A DNA stretch of 8,027 bases, taken from contig JASLEQ010000634.1 in assembly GCA_030151135.1 (NCBI GenBank), positions 1 through 8,027 on the forward strand, in the 5' to 3' direction. Position 1 is the first letter of the stretch. Every line of letters begins with the position of its first letter. The position numbers and the translations under genes were made by a program. Shown here in pieces: positions 1 to 5,724 of this stretch. Below the pieces are notes generated by a model. It saw nothing but the letters and a program-made list of their open reading frames with translations, was not told the origin of the DNA and did no database searches. The stretch is from Candidatus Sulfotelmatobacter sp. (lineage in GTDB: Bacteria; Acidobacteriota; Terriglobia; Terriglobales; SbA1).

Positions 1-442
1 GGGGAGTGAACCGGTGCCGGAGTTCTCGGCATGCTTTGGGTCGCCGTTTCTGCCCCTGGCGCCCAGTGTGTACGCGGAGATGCTTGGCCGCAGGCTGCGG
101 GAGCACAACGCGCAATGCTGGCTGGTGAACACCGGCTGGCAGGGCGGACCTTACGGCATCGGCAAACGCATGAGCATTCCCTACACCCGCGCGATGGTCG
201 ATGCGGCTGTCGAGGGTGAACTGATCCACGAGGAATTTGAAATCGAGCCGACTTTTGGCTTCAGCATCCCGAAATTCTGCCGCGGCGTTCCGCCCCAGGT
301 GCTAAACCCGCGCAATGCATGGCCGGATAAGTCCGCATATGACAAAGCTGCCGAAGATCTGCGCAACCGGTTTGCGAAGAACTTCGAAAACTTCGACGCG
401 CCGCCGGAAGTGAAGGCCGCGGGACCGAAGGCGCAACGATAA
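1..442 (+). CDS. pckA: Phosphoenolpyruvate carboxykinase (ATP), C-terminal part, 5' end outside window
   Basis: This gene encodes the C-terminal part of ATP-dependent PEP carboxykinase, the cytosolic gluconeogenic enzyme that converts oxaloacetate and ATP to PEP, CO2 and ADP. The frame is open from base 2, so the GTG at 14 is internal and the true start lies before the window. About 146 residues are visible. The family-diagnostic segments are FSACFGSPFLPLAP, then LVNTGWQGGPYGIGKRM and YTRAMV, which correspond to the C-terminal nucleotide-binding region. The Arg and Thr that contact ATP in the E. coli enzyme lie in the matching GKR...TR segment. FSIPK and LNPRNAW follow, then a charged tail. 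The TAA at 440-442 ends it at the usual family length. No convincing intrinsic terminator follows. The GTP-type PEPCK family is a poor match to these motifs. Confidence 0.95.
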   Translation, partial: GSEPVPEFSACFGSPFLPLAPSVYAEMLGRRLREHNAQCWLVNTGWQGGPYGIGKRMSIPYTRAMVDAAVEGELIHEEFEIEPTFGFSIPKFCRGVPPQVLNPRNAWPDKSAYDKAAEDLRNRFAKNFENFDAPPEVKAAGPKAQR

Positions 443-512
443 ACCTGGTTATTAGTCCTCGCTGGTTTGGTTGGTTTGAAATTCACCGACAGTTCCAGTC
501 CACAATTCCTTT

Positions 513-770
513 ATGTTCGCCCGCAAGATTCGCGTTCAATATCAAGACGCCGACCGTACACTTCCCTGCCCCATCAAGTGGCTGGACTCCTTCTCCATGC
601 GCAGTTTCACCAACTTTAGCGTCTTTGACGACACCCTCCCGATTTCTGATGGAGAAATGGAGATTGGCTCGGGAGTTCCCCTCGATCAACTCAGGGAATC
701 CATGGAGGACTGGTTCCGTCGGAAAGGCTACTTACCGAAGGACTCGCATCTGGTACTAGCGGAGAAATGA
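513..770 (+). CDS. Hypothetical protein, 85 residues (doubtful)
   Basis: I do not recognise this ORF. It encodes 85 residues from an ATG 70 bp downstream of the pckA stop, on the same strand. The product is soluble-looking, mixed in charge, with no signal peptide, membrane segment or Cys motif. Its C-terminal third (DQLRESMEDWFRRKGYL) could form an amphipathic helix. Codon third positions are moderately rich in G and C, and the composition looks protein-like. There is no recognisable Shine-Dalgarno sequence before the ATG, which weakens the call. If it is not a gene, the stretch 443-989 is an unannotated gap of about 550 bp in which I see only a weak hairpin (795-816). No function is proposed. 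Confidence 0.42.
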   Translation: MFARKIRVQYQDADRTLPCPIKWLDSFSMRSFTNFSVFDDTLPISDGEMEIGSGVPLDQLRESMEDWFRRKGYLPKDSHLVLAEK

Positions 771-977
771 AATCGGGTCGAAACTTCGTCCCCAGACAGG
801 TGTTTTTACCCCTGTCGTAATGCGTGGGAAGAGCGTGAATTTCAACAATGTTTAAGAAATGGGTGCGTTTTTCGACGCTATTCCAACGCACGGCAACCCG
901 GACGCGAAATTGTTCCTCTTATTTTCAGAACGCTTGCGCCGGGGTAGGAAATGGCAGACGATTTGCAACCCGATCTG

Positions 978-983
978 AGGAGG
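978..983 (+). promoter_or_regulatory. Consensus Shine-Dalgarno that sets the start of the 990 gene
   Basis: AGGAGG lies six bases before the ATG at 990. This exact match favours that start over the in-frame ATG at 951, which would add 13 residues and has no well-spaced ribosome binding site. Confidence 0.8.
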
Positions 984-989
984 TGCTTA

Positions 990-1253
990 ATGAGCTTCAA
1001 GTTGCTTCAGTTCTCCCCCCAACCAAGCACCCGCATCCGCATGCGAAACGTTCCCGACCGCTGGACAGAGGGCTACGAATACGCGCGGGGCGTGACATTT
1101 CTGCCCTCTTGGATGGAGGATTCGGAACCGTCCTGGGACGCCGAAACTCGGCGCGTGAATTGGGGCGCGATTTCCGGACTCGTACTATCGCTGGCGATTG
1201 GTGGTGGGTTCTGGGTTGGACTGGGCCTGCTGGTAGCGCGCGCTGTGCGATGA
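990..1253 (+). CDS. Small single-pass membrane protein, 87 residues, unknown function
   Basis: I recognise no family here. The product is 87 residues from the ATG behind a perfect AGGAGG. Residues 1-55 are polar and Trp/Arg-rich (RMRNVPDRW, FLPSWMEDSEPSW). Residues 58-86 form one Gly-rich hydrophobic helix (WGAISGLVLSLAIGGGFWVG), ending in Arg. There is no signal peptide, so this is probably a C-terminally anchored inner-membrane protein with a cytoplasmic head; this topology is inferred from the sequence alone. The gene stands alone on the + strand, 219 bp after the preceding ORF, and ends just before a hairpin terminator it shares with the convergent apt gene. The longer + frame starting at 848 over the same stretch looks like a shadow. 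Confidence 0.75.
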   Translation: MSFKLLQFSPQPSTRIRMRNVPDRWTEGYEYARGVTFLPSWMEDSEPSWDAETRRVNWGAISGLVLSLAIGGGFWVGLGLLVARAVR

Positions 1254-1287
1254 GTTAAAAACAAGTTTTCATCGATCGAAAAGAAGA

Positions 1288-1321
1288 CGGGGACAGCGTC
1301 AACCAGCGCTGGCCCCGTTTT
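1288..1321. terminator. Bidirectional intrinsic terminator between the small membrane protein gene and apt
   Basis: An 11-bp stem with one A/G mismatch pairs 1288-1298 (CGGGGACAGCG) with 1307-1317 (CGCTGGCCCCG) around an 8-base loop. TTTTC follows on the + strand. On the minus strand the stem is followed by a T-rich TCTTCTTTTC (complement of 1278-1287). It is placed 34 bp after the + gene and 19 bp after the apt stop, so it could serve both convergent transcripts. Confidence 0.8.
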
Positions 1322-1336
1322 CGTGTGGGAACCTTC

Positions 1337-1897
1337 CTACTTGTCGTACTTCAGGAGCGACATTACGTCGTAGCCCTTCAACTTGTCTCGGCCGTTCAGA
1401 AACGATAGTTCCACAACAAACCCAAGGCCTGCGATTTTTCCGCCTAACTGCTCGGCGAGTTTAGCCGTCGCCTCGGCGGTGCCGCCTGTGGCGAGAAGAT
1501 CGTCGACAATCAAAACCCGCTGGCCTTTTTGAATCGCGTCTTTGTGGATTTGGAGCGTGTTTTTGCCGTATTCCAGCGCATAGTCATAACTGACGCATTC
1601 GGCCGGAAGTTTACCGGGCTTGCGGACGGGAATGAATCCGGCATTCAGACGGTAAGCCAGAGCGGGGGCGAATATAAATCCGCGAGCTTCCATGCCGAGC
1701 ACGAGATCGATGTCGTGAGCCATGTAATGCTCGGCGAATTTATCGATCAGGGTAGCGAGGCCGGTCTTGTCCTTAAGAAGCGTCGTGATGTCGTAAAAAA
1801 GAATTCCCTTCTTGGGGAAATCCGGAACTTCGCGGATCAGGGTTTTCAAGTGCTCGACTTCTTGGGCTGTAACGGCGGAAGGCTTGCTAGCCGACAT
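1337..1897 (-). CDS. apt: Adenine phosphoribosyltransferase
   Basis: Apt salvages adenine: adenine plus PRPP gives AMP and pyrophosphate in the cytoplasm. The product has 186 residues, close to the 183 of the E. coli enzyme. Visible signatures are [16 protein letters not shown] (26-41), GMEARGF (68-74), the flexible-loop segment RKPGKLP (92-98), and the PRPP-binding motif [13 protein letters not shown] (128-140) with its Asp-Asp pair and Gly-rich turn. The start at 1895-1897 is supported by AGGAG (complement of 1903-1907) five bases upstream. It lies 106 bp downstream of the acylphosphatase gene on the same strand and ends at a shared terminator. A tandem 7-mer repeat occupies its leader. Other type I phosphoribosyltransferases such as xanthine PRTase are less likely because of the DFPxxGI segment. 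Confidence 0.97.
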   Translation of the reverse strand: MSASKPSAVTAQEVEHLKTLIREVPDFPKKGILFYDITTLLKDKTGLATLIDKFAEHYMAHDIDLVLGMEARGFIFAPALAYRLNAGFIPVRKPGKLPAECVSYDYALEYGKNTLQIHKDAIQKGQRVLIVDDLLATGGTAEATAKLAEQLGGKIAGLGFVVELSFLNGRDKLKGYDVMSLLKYDK

Positions 1898-1918
1898 CTA
1901 TGCTCCTTTGCTAAAACA

Positions 1919-1947
1919 GTTTCAAGTTTCAAGTTTCAGGGTTTCAA
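1919..1947. repeat. Short tandem 7-mer repeat in the apt leader
   Basis: GTTTCAA occurs at 1919-1925 and 1926-1932, then as GTTTCA at 1933-1938, and once more at 1941-1947 after two extra bases. On the apt strand this reads as repeated TTGAAAC, ending about a dozen bases before the Shine-Dalgarno sequence. No function can be assigned; it may be a slippage-prone simple repeat. Confidence 0.7.
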
Positions 1948-2003
1948 GACCTCTGCCCCGAAATTTTCAGATACCACGTCAACTCCGAGACTTGAACCTT
2001 GCT

Positions 2004-2303
2004 TTACGACGTTCCCTCAATTCCAAAAGAAGCGAATCGAGGAGTAGGACTTTCGTCGGATACATCGACGGAATCGACTCGGGCAGCACGCGGGCCCTCG
2101 CGCAGGCGCGAATGCAATCCAGCTAGCTGGTCGCGGGTTCCCTGTGCGAGCACTTCCACGGTTCCATCCGAATTATTCCGCACCCACCCGGCGATGCCCA
2201 GAATGTGCGCTTCACGTTCCACAAACCAACGGAACCCGACTCCCTGCACCCGGCCGTGGACGACGTAGCGGCGCGCCTGAATCAGCTTTTCGGATGCAGT
2301 CAT
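2004..2303 (-). CDS. acyP: Acylphosphatase
   Basis: Acylphosphatase is a small cytosolic enzyme that hydrolyses the carboxyl-phosphate bond of acyl phosphates. The product has 99 residues, typical for the family. The signature HGRVQGVGFRWF (16-27) contains the catalytic Arg25, and GWVRNNSDGTVEV (39-51) contains the catalytic Asn43; both key residues are present. The C-terminal part carries the RVDSVDV strand and ends in FGIEG. The ATG at 2301-2303 has no clear Shine-Dalgarno sequence, and its leader runs almost at once into the repeat unit starting at 2315, 12 bp upstream. It lies between efp (upstream) and apt (downstream), all read on the minus strand. Whether they are co-transcribed is uncertain, given gaps of 231 and 106 bp. 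Confidence 0.95.
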   Translation of the reverse strand: MTASEKLIQARRYVVHGRVQGVGFRWFVEREAHILGIAGWVRNNSDGTVEVLAQGTRDQLAGLHSRLREGPRAARVDSVDVSDESPTPRFASFGIEGTS

Positions 2304-2336
2304 TGTCGTTGAGGTGTCGTCCCGAGCGAAGACTCA

Positions 2337-2354
2337 GCTTCGCGAATGCGAAGC
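2337..2354. repeat. Perfect 7-bp hairpin inside the left repeat copy
   Basis: GCTTCGC (2337-2343) and GCGAAGC (2348-2354) form a perfect stem around the loop GAAT. No T-run follows on either strand, so it is more likely the palindrome of the repeat unit than a terminator. Confidence 0.55.
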
Positions 2355-2487
2355 GGATCTGTAGTTGAAGGATTCCCGTGAGCTTGGATTGATCTCTCGT
2401 TCAAGTGCCTTCCATTTGGAGCCACGGGGAATGCCTTGCCGCAGCACACGAGCCTGATACAGGGTAGGGATCCTTTGACTCAACTCT

Positions 2488-2513
2488 ACAAGACCTCGCT
2501 TTGCCGGTCTTGT
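2488..2513. repeat. Perfect 8-bp hairpin downstream of efp
   Basis: ACAAGACC (2488-2495) pairs with GGTCTTGT (2506-2513) across a 10-base loop. It sits 22 bp past the efp stop on the efp strand. The sequence after the stem is AGAGTTGAGT, not a T-run, so it would be at best a weak terminator. It is also the internal palindrome of the right repeat copy. Confidence 0.5.
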
Positions 2514-2534
2514 TCCGCTCAGGATGACAGAACT

Positions 2535-3095
2535 TTATGCGCGGGACAGGTAGGCGCCTTCCGACGTGTCTACCTTGATCTTCTCGCCTTCGTTGATGAA
2601 CGGGGGCACCTGCACGACGAGTCCGGTCTCGGTCTTGGCAGCCTTGGTCACACTCGATGCGGTCGCGCTCTTCAATCCGGGCTCGGTCTCGATTACGGTA
2701 AGAATGACCGTCTGGGGCAATTCGATACCGACGGCTTTGCCATCGAAAAATTCCACTTTGATTTCAAGGTTCGGAATGAGGTATTCGACCGCGTCGCCCA
2801 GGATGTCCTTCGTCAGATGGGTCTGCTCGTAGTTCGTGGTGTCCATGAAGTAGTAGCTGTCGCCGTCTGCATAGAGGAACTGCATCTCGACTTCATCGAC
2901 GTTGATCTTCTCGATCGGATCGGGCGAGCGGAAGCGATGCTCGAACATGGCACCGGTGCGCAGGTTGCGCAGCTTGGCCTGGATGAAGGCGCGAAGGTTG
3001 CCGGGCGTGCGGTGCTCCACGCTGAATACGGAATGCAGATCATTGTTGTGCTTGATGATCATGCCGGGACGTAGCTGTGTGGCAGGGATCGACAT
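2535..3095 (-). CDS. efp: Translation elongation factor P
   Basis: EF-P binds ribosomes stalled on consecutive prolines, between the P and E sites, and stimulates peptide bond formation. The product has 186 residues, the family's usual size. The N-terminal KOW-like domain spans about 3-62 and contains the loop TPGNLRAF (30-37). Two OB-like domains follow, with YYFMDTTNYEQ (81-91), and the C-terminal signature GLVVQVPPFINEGEKI ends in a DT...GAYLSR segment. The residue aligned with the modified Lys34 of E. coli is Asn33, so the usual beta-lysylation or rhamnosylation target is absent. The start is backed by AAGGAGA (complement of 3106-3112) with a rather long spacing of 10 bases. It is divergent from the YtxH gene. 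An EF-P-like YeiP paralogue is less likely, because the sequence matches canonical EF-P along its length. Confidence 0.96.
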   Translation of the reverse strand: MSIPATQLRPGMIIKHNNDLHSVFSVEHRTPGNLRAFIQAKLRNLRTGAMFEHRFRSPDPIEKINVDEVEMQFLYADGDSYYFMDTTNYEQTHLTKDILGDAVEYLIPNLEIKVEFFDGKAVGIELPQTVILTVIETEPGLKSATASSVTKAAKTETGLVVQVPPFINEGEKIKVDTSEGAYLSRA

Positions 3096-3185
3096 CTGTC
3101 AAGAATCTCCTTGTACGATGGCTGTTGAAGCCGGCGGAAGGGCGGGCAAAGCCACAGGTTCCGCCGCCACGAGGGCTAAAGCGTT

Positions 3186-3214
3186 ATTTTACACGGAGCT
3201 GCGTTGGAAGGGAA
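3186..3214 (-). promoter_or_regulatory. Possible sigma70-type promoter for efp
   Basis: On the minus strand TAAAAT (complement of 3186-3191) resembles a -10 box. It lies 17 bases downstream of TTCCCT (complement of 3209-3214), a poor -35 match. It would give a leader of about 85 bases containing a potential 7-bp hairpin (3133-3139 with 3159-3165). This rests on visual similarity only. Confidence 0.25.
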
Positions 3215-3339
3215 ACAGAGCCGGCAGGCGTAAGTAGAAATCTGGATAGGAGGGACTCTGGGGCGCGGACTACAATCAGGGAAGTGCTCGGCCGGGAACG
3301 GACACACGTTTATCGTGGGGCACAAGAGACGAGGTTTAC

Positions 3340-3654
3340 ATGACAACTGGACGTTATGAAACATCAGACAGCAGCAACGTCGGCACTGCCATTACCTTTC
3401 TTCTGATCGGGCTGGGCGCCGGAACTCTTATGGGCATGCTGCTCGCTCCGAAGGCTGGAAAGCAACTGCGTCGCGATCTGCGGCGGGGATACGAAGAAGC
3501 CCGGGAAAACTTCGGCGACTGGGCCGAAGACGCCAAAGACCGCGTCCGCGATGTGAGCGAGCGCGTTCGGGACGCGGCCGTCCGCGGCGCCGAGTTCGCA
3601 GAAGATCTTCGAGAAAAAGTGGAACCGTTTCGGAAAGCAATCAACCGAGGTTAA
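3340..3654 (+). CDS. YtxH-domain membrane protein
   Basis: This is a small YtxH-family protein, often described as general-stress or gas-vesicle-protein-like; its biochemical role is not established. The product has 104 residues. Residues 14-36 form one Gly-rich transmembrane helix (ITFLLIGLGAGTLMGMLLAP), followed directly by the typical APKAGKQLRRDL motif (36-47). A long, highly charged alpha-helical or coiled-coil tail (about 48-101) is rich in Arg, Glu, Asp and Ala, with repeated RVRD segments. There is no cleavable signal. The ATG at 3340 has GAGG (3331-3334) five bases upstream. It is transcribed divergently from efp and convergently with the AMIN gene, so it is probably monocistronic, and its stop codon runs into a large hairpin. 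Confidence 0.85.
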   Translation: MTTGRYETSDSSNVGTAITFLLIGLGAGTLMGMLLAPKAGKQLRRDLRRGYEEARENFGDWAEDAKDRVRDVSERVRDAAVRGAEFAEDLREKVEPFRKAINRG

Positions 3655-3726
3655 AGTCCGGTGGTCAGCGATAAGCGACGTCTGGGATAACGACGCTGAC
3701 CACTGCCTTTTCAGAAGCCGGACTTT
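3653..3726 (+). terminator. Nested two-stem structure at the end of the YtxH gene
   Basis: A perfect outer stem AAAGTCCG (3653-3660) with CGGACTTT (3719-3726) encloses a perfect 10-bp inner stem GTGGTCAGCG (3661-3670) with CGCTGACCAC (3694-3703). The inner loop is 23 bases and the 3' side has a 15-base bulge containing TTTT (3708-3711) shortly after the inner stem. The inner stem plus the T-run can act as an intrinsic terminator; the outer stem overlaps the stop codon. A structural RNA role is possible but unsupported. Confidence 0.6.
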
Positions 3727-3784
3727 CACTTCCACCGCAATCTGAGTCCATAGCACGCGCCCACAAAAAGAGATATCCCTGGGG

Positions 3785-5179
3785 CTAGCGGAAAACGGCC
3801 GAGAAGAATCCGCCAATCCGTCGAAAAAAACCGCGGTGGTTCGGCTTACCCTGCGAGTCGGGCGGAGCCGGGGGCAGGATGACCGGGTCAACATGGACTT
3901 GGCGCTCGAAGGTCTCTTGGACGGGTAAATCCCTGGCAGCCTCGATGGGCGCTTGCGGGACGGCTCGAGCCGCTTCCCTGTCCTTTTTGCTGAAGACGAA
4001 CGGGGCGTCAATCTGCACGTGCATGTCGTTTGTATTCGAGGGTGGTAGAGGCGCGGTTTCAGGACCACTCGACAGTTGCGTTCCTTCCGACTGAGAACCG
4101 ACGTCCGCAGCCGCGGGTGCACTGCCCTGCCCGGCTCCAACGCTTAGCTTGGTAGCAGTGTTCGCATCTGGCACGCGCTGTATGGGCTCCTCGGTACGCA
4201 CGGACGGTGCCGGCGGCGGACATCCACATTCCAGCGGGATATTGTTATCGGTCTTGTCGATCTGCCCGGAGCGAAACACAACCGCCTCATTCGGTTTCAC
4301 CTGATAGATACGGCTCCCCATCAGTTCTGAGACGATCGCAGACGACGTATTCCCTTTCAGCGCCCGCACACAGGTGTTGCCGTGCGAGTCGGCGCTAACC
4401 GCATAGTGGAACTCTCCCGGCCCAGCGAACATGATGCGGAAATCGGGAGTGAGGACCGAATCGGCCGACGTACTCAGCGTATAGTGCGTCTCGATGCCAC
4501 CAGTGCTGATGCCGAACATCATGTCGCGCTTGGTCTGCGATGGACTGACTGAAAGCGTCGTGCCGGGACAGACCCGGACTTCCCCGCCGCGCGAAAGGTG
4601 CAGGACGGCGGTGTCGGTTCCCGCCGCAATCGAAGATCCAGTTCCCATCTTGCCGCTCGCGATAACCGCTGATCCAGGGCTCGAGGAAACCGGGACAACG
4701 TCGGCATCTTTCGTCAGGGTGAATCCTGCGGCCTCGGTCGTGGAACCAAGGGAGCCGCCCGTCTTTCTAGAATCTGTCTCATCCGGAGGGCGCAATCTCA
4801 CCAGCAAGCGGTTTGCGGAATTCTCCACCGAGTGTCCGTAAGGCTCTCGCAAGTCGACCGTAATGCGGGCTAATGGAGGGTTGTTGCGTAGCTGGTCAGC
4901 GTGAATGGCCAGGATGCTGTTTTCCGGCGCATCGGGCACTTTCGGCGTTAATGCCAAACGAGAATTCGGCAGATCGATCAGCAGGCGTGGAGGCGTATCC
5001 ATCGACTGAATCCTGGGAACGAGGGTACCAGTCGAAAGAATCTCAATGGCTGGAACATCCTTATCGCGGATGACGGAGACACTTTTAATCAGACGCGGTG
5101 CGGGAGACTTTTGTGCGCTCACGGCGGCCGCAACAAGAACTATCAAGACGCAGCCAGACTTCAGGGGAATGCGCGGCAC
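3785..5179 (-). CDS. Secreted AMIN-domain protein with FecR-like region
   Basis: Predicted exported envelope protein of unknown exact role. AMIN domains generally target proteins to periplasmic or cell-wall sites. I chose the GTG at 5179, giving 464 residues, because GAGG (complement of 5186-5189) lies six bases before it. That start also gives a textbook signal peptide: basic start PRIPLK, hydrophobic core CVLIVLVAAA, cleavage AVSA/QK after residue 22. A longer frame from a GTG at 5245 lacks a ribosome site. Residues 30-130 resemble AMIN (PPRLLIDLPNS, ARITVDL). About 165-320 form a beta-rich, FecR-like region with VCPGTTLSV, VLTPDFRI and YQVKPNEAVVF. Mature cysteines are C204, C270, C318 and C320 (CGCPPP). 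About 324-430 is Pro/Ala/Ser-rich and probably disordered; the tail is basic and aromatic (FRRIGGFFSAVFR). It lies 209 bp downstream of the PilZ gene on the same strand. Confidence 0.82.
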   Translation of the reverse strand: MPRIPLKSGCVLIVLVAAAVSAQKSPAPRLIKSVSVIRDKDVPAIEILSTGTLVPRIQSMDTPPRLLIDLPNSRLALTPKVPDAPENSILAIHADQLRNNPPLARITVDLREPYGHSVENSANRLLVRLRPPDETDSRKTGGSLGSTTEAAGFTLTKDADVVPVSSSPGSAVIASGKMGTGSSIAAGTDTAVLHLSRGGEVRVCPGTTLSVSPSQTKRDMMFGISTGGIETHYTLSTSADSVLTPDFRIMFAGPGEFHYAVSADSHGNTCVRALKGNTSSAIVSELMGSRIYQVKPNEAVVFRSGQIDKTDNNIPLECGCPPPAPSVRTEEPIQRVPDANTATKLSVGAGQGSAPAAADVGSQSEGTQLSSGPETAPLPPSNTNDMHVQIDAPFVFSKKDREAARAVPQAPIEAARDLPVQETFERQVHVDPVILPPAPPDSQGKPNHRGFFRRIGGFFSAVFR

Positions 5180-5185
5180 CAGAAT

Positions 5186-5189
5186 CCTC
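5186..5189 (-). promoter_or_regulatory. Shine-Dalgarno that decides the start of the AMIN gene
   Basis: GAGG on the minus strand, six bases upstream of the GTG at 5179-5177, favours this start over the GTG at 5245. The choice also places the signal peptide at the very N-terminus. Confidence 0.6.
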
Positions 5190-5388
5190 AAAATGGGGTG
5201 ATTGGAAAACGATATCACTTGTTTGAAGTTCAGGGTGCAGAACACAAGGTTTCGAACTCAGGGAATGAGGAGTAGGTACTGGATCGAGAGCTCGCGTTTG
5301 CGGAGATATTTCGAGATGCTTGCCCTGGCAGAAACTTTACGTTCGAGTCATCTGCGGCAGTCCTCAGGCGCAGCCTGTTGCGGGCAAC

Positions 5389-5724
5389 CTACGCCTCTGG
5401 GAGGAATTCGTATTCCTCGATGGCGGCGGCAACCGTGATTTTGCCATCGGAGGTACCGTTTTCGACGCGAACGACTTTGCCCTTGCACTGCACACGAATA
5501 CTTTCGGTAAGCGTGATCTCCGGCGGCAGAGTGAGTGTGAAGCCGATGGGCGCGCCTTGCGCCATATCGGAATCGACATAGAAGCAGATTCCGCGTGCGC
5601 TGACGTCGCGCAGTTGAACCGCCTTAGGCGGGTGGGTACCATTACTTCCGAGGTGGTTGACGGTTACTGGCACGCGCAGCGCGAACCGCCGTGCGCCCCT
5701 TTTTTCTTGCTGGGGCTCTGCCAT
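5389..5724 (-). CDS. Single-domain PilZ protein (predicted c-di-GMP binding)
   Basis: PilZ domains bind the second messenger cyclic di-GMP and act as cytoplasmic adaptors. The product has 111 residues, just one PilZ domain. Both ligand-binding signatures are visible: RxxxR as RFALR (13-17) in a basic N-terminus, and the D-x-S-x-x-G motif as DVSARG (40-45). The rest has the alternating beta pattern expected of the barrel (VPVTV, ICFYVDS, FTLTLPP, IRVQCKGKVVRVE, ITVAAAIEEYEFL). The start is well supported by GGAGG (complement of 5731-5735) six bases before the ATG. There is no membrane segment or output domain, so it would have to act through a partner, which is not identifiable here. It is divergent from trpG (221 bp apart) and upstream of the secreted AMIN gene on the same strand. 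Confidence 0.9.
   Translation of the reverse strand: MAEPQQEKRGARRFALRVPVTVNHLGSNGTHPPKAVQLRDVSARGICFYVDSDMAQGAPIGFTLTLPPEITLTESIRVQCKGKVVRVENGTSDGKITVAAAIEEYEFLPEA

Larger units (their letters stand above)
2315..2529. mobile_element. MITE-like or paired REP-like unit with inverted ends
   Basis: This noncoding interval between efp and the acylphosphatase gene begins with TGTCGTCCCGAGCG (2315-2328) and ends with the inverted near-copy CGCTCAGGATGACA (2516-2529), matching at 12 of 14 positions. Each end is followed inward by a hairpin and then GGATC: GCTTCGC/GCGAAGC at 2337-2354 with GGATCT at 2355, and ACAAGACC/GGTCTTGT at 2488-2513 with GGATCC at 2468-2473. So it looks like two divergent copies of one palindromic repeat in opposite orientation. 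From memory, similar TGTCATCCTGAGCG...GGATC repeats are scattered through acidobacterial genomes; I cannot search for them. No flanking target-site duplication was seen, and no transposase is encoded. Confidence 0.5.

Noticed and set aside
795..816. GACAGG/CCTGTC hairpin taken as a terminator for the 513-770 ORF
   Set aside because: The stem has only 6 bp, the loop is 10 bases, and no T-run follows it.
848..1258. 136-residue + strand ORF over the small membrane protein gene
   Set aside because: It has no ribosome binding site and a low-complexity, Arg/Thr-rich sequence. The 990 frame has a perfect AGGAGG and a clean transmembrane helix.
2436..3074. 212-residue + strand ORF opposite efp
   Set aside because: It is antisense to the clearly recognisable efp gene, has no family resemblance, and its length is explained by the codon bias of the opposite strand.
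3364..4140. 258-residue minus-strand ORF crossing the YtxH gene and the end of the AMIN gene
   Set aside because: It overlaps two supported genes and a hairpin, and its Arg/Ser/Pro-rich sequence is typical of a shadow frame.
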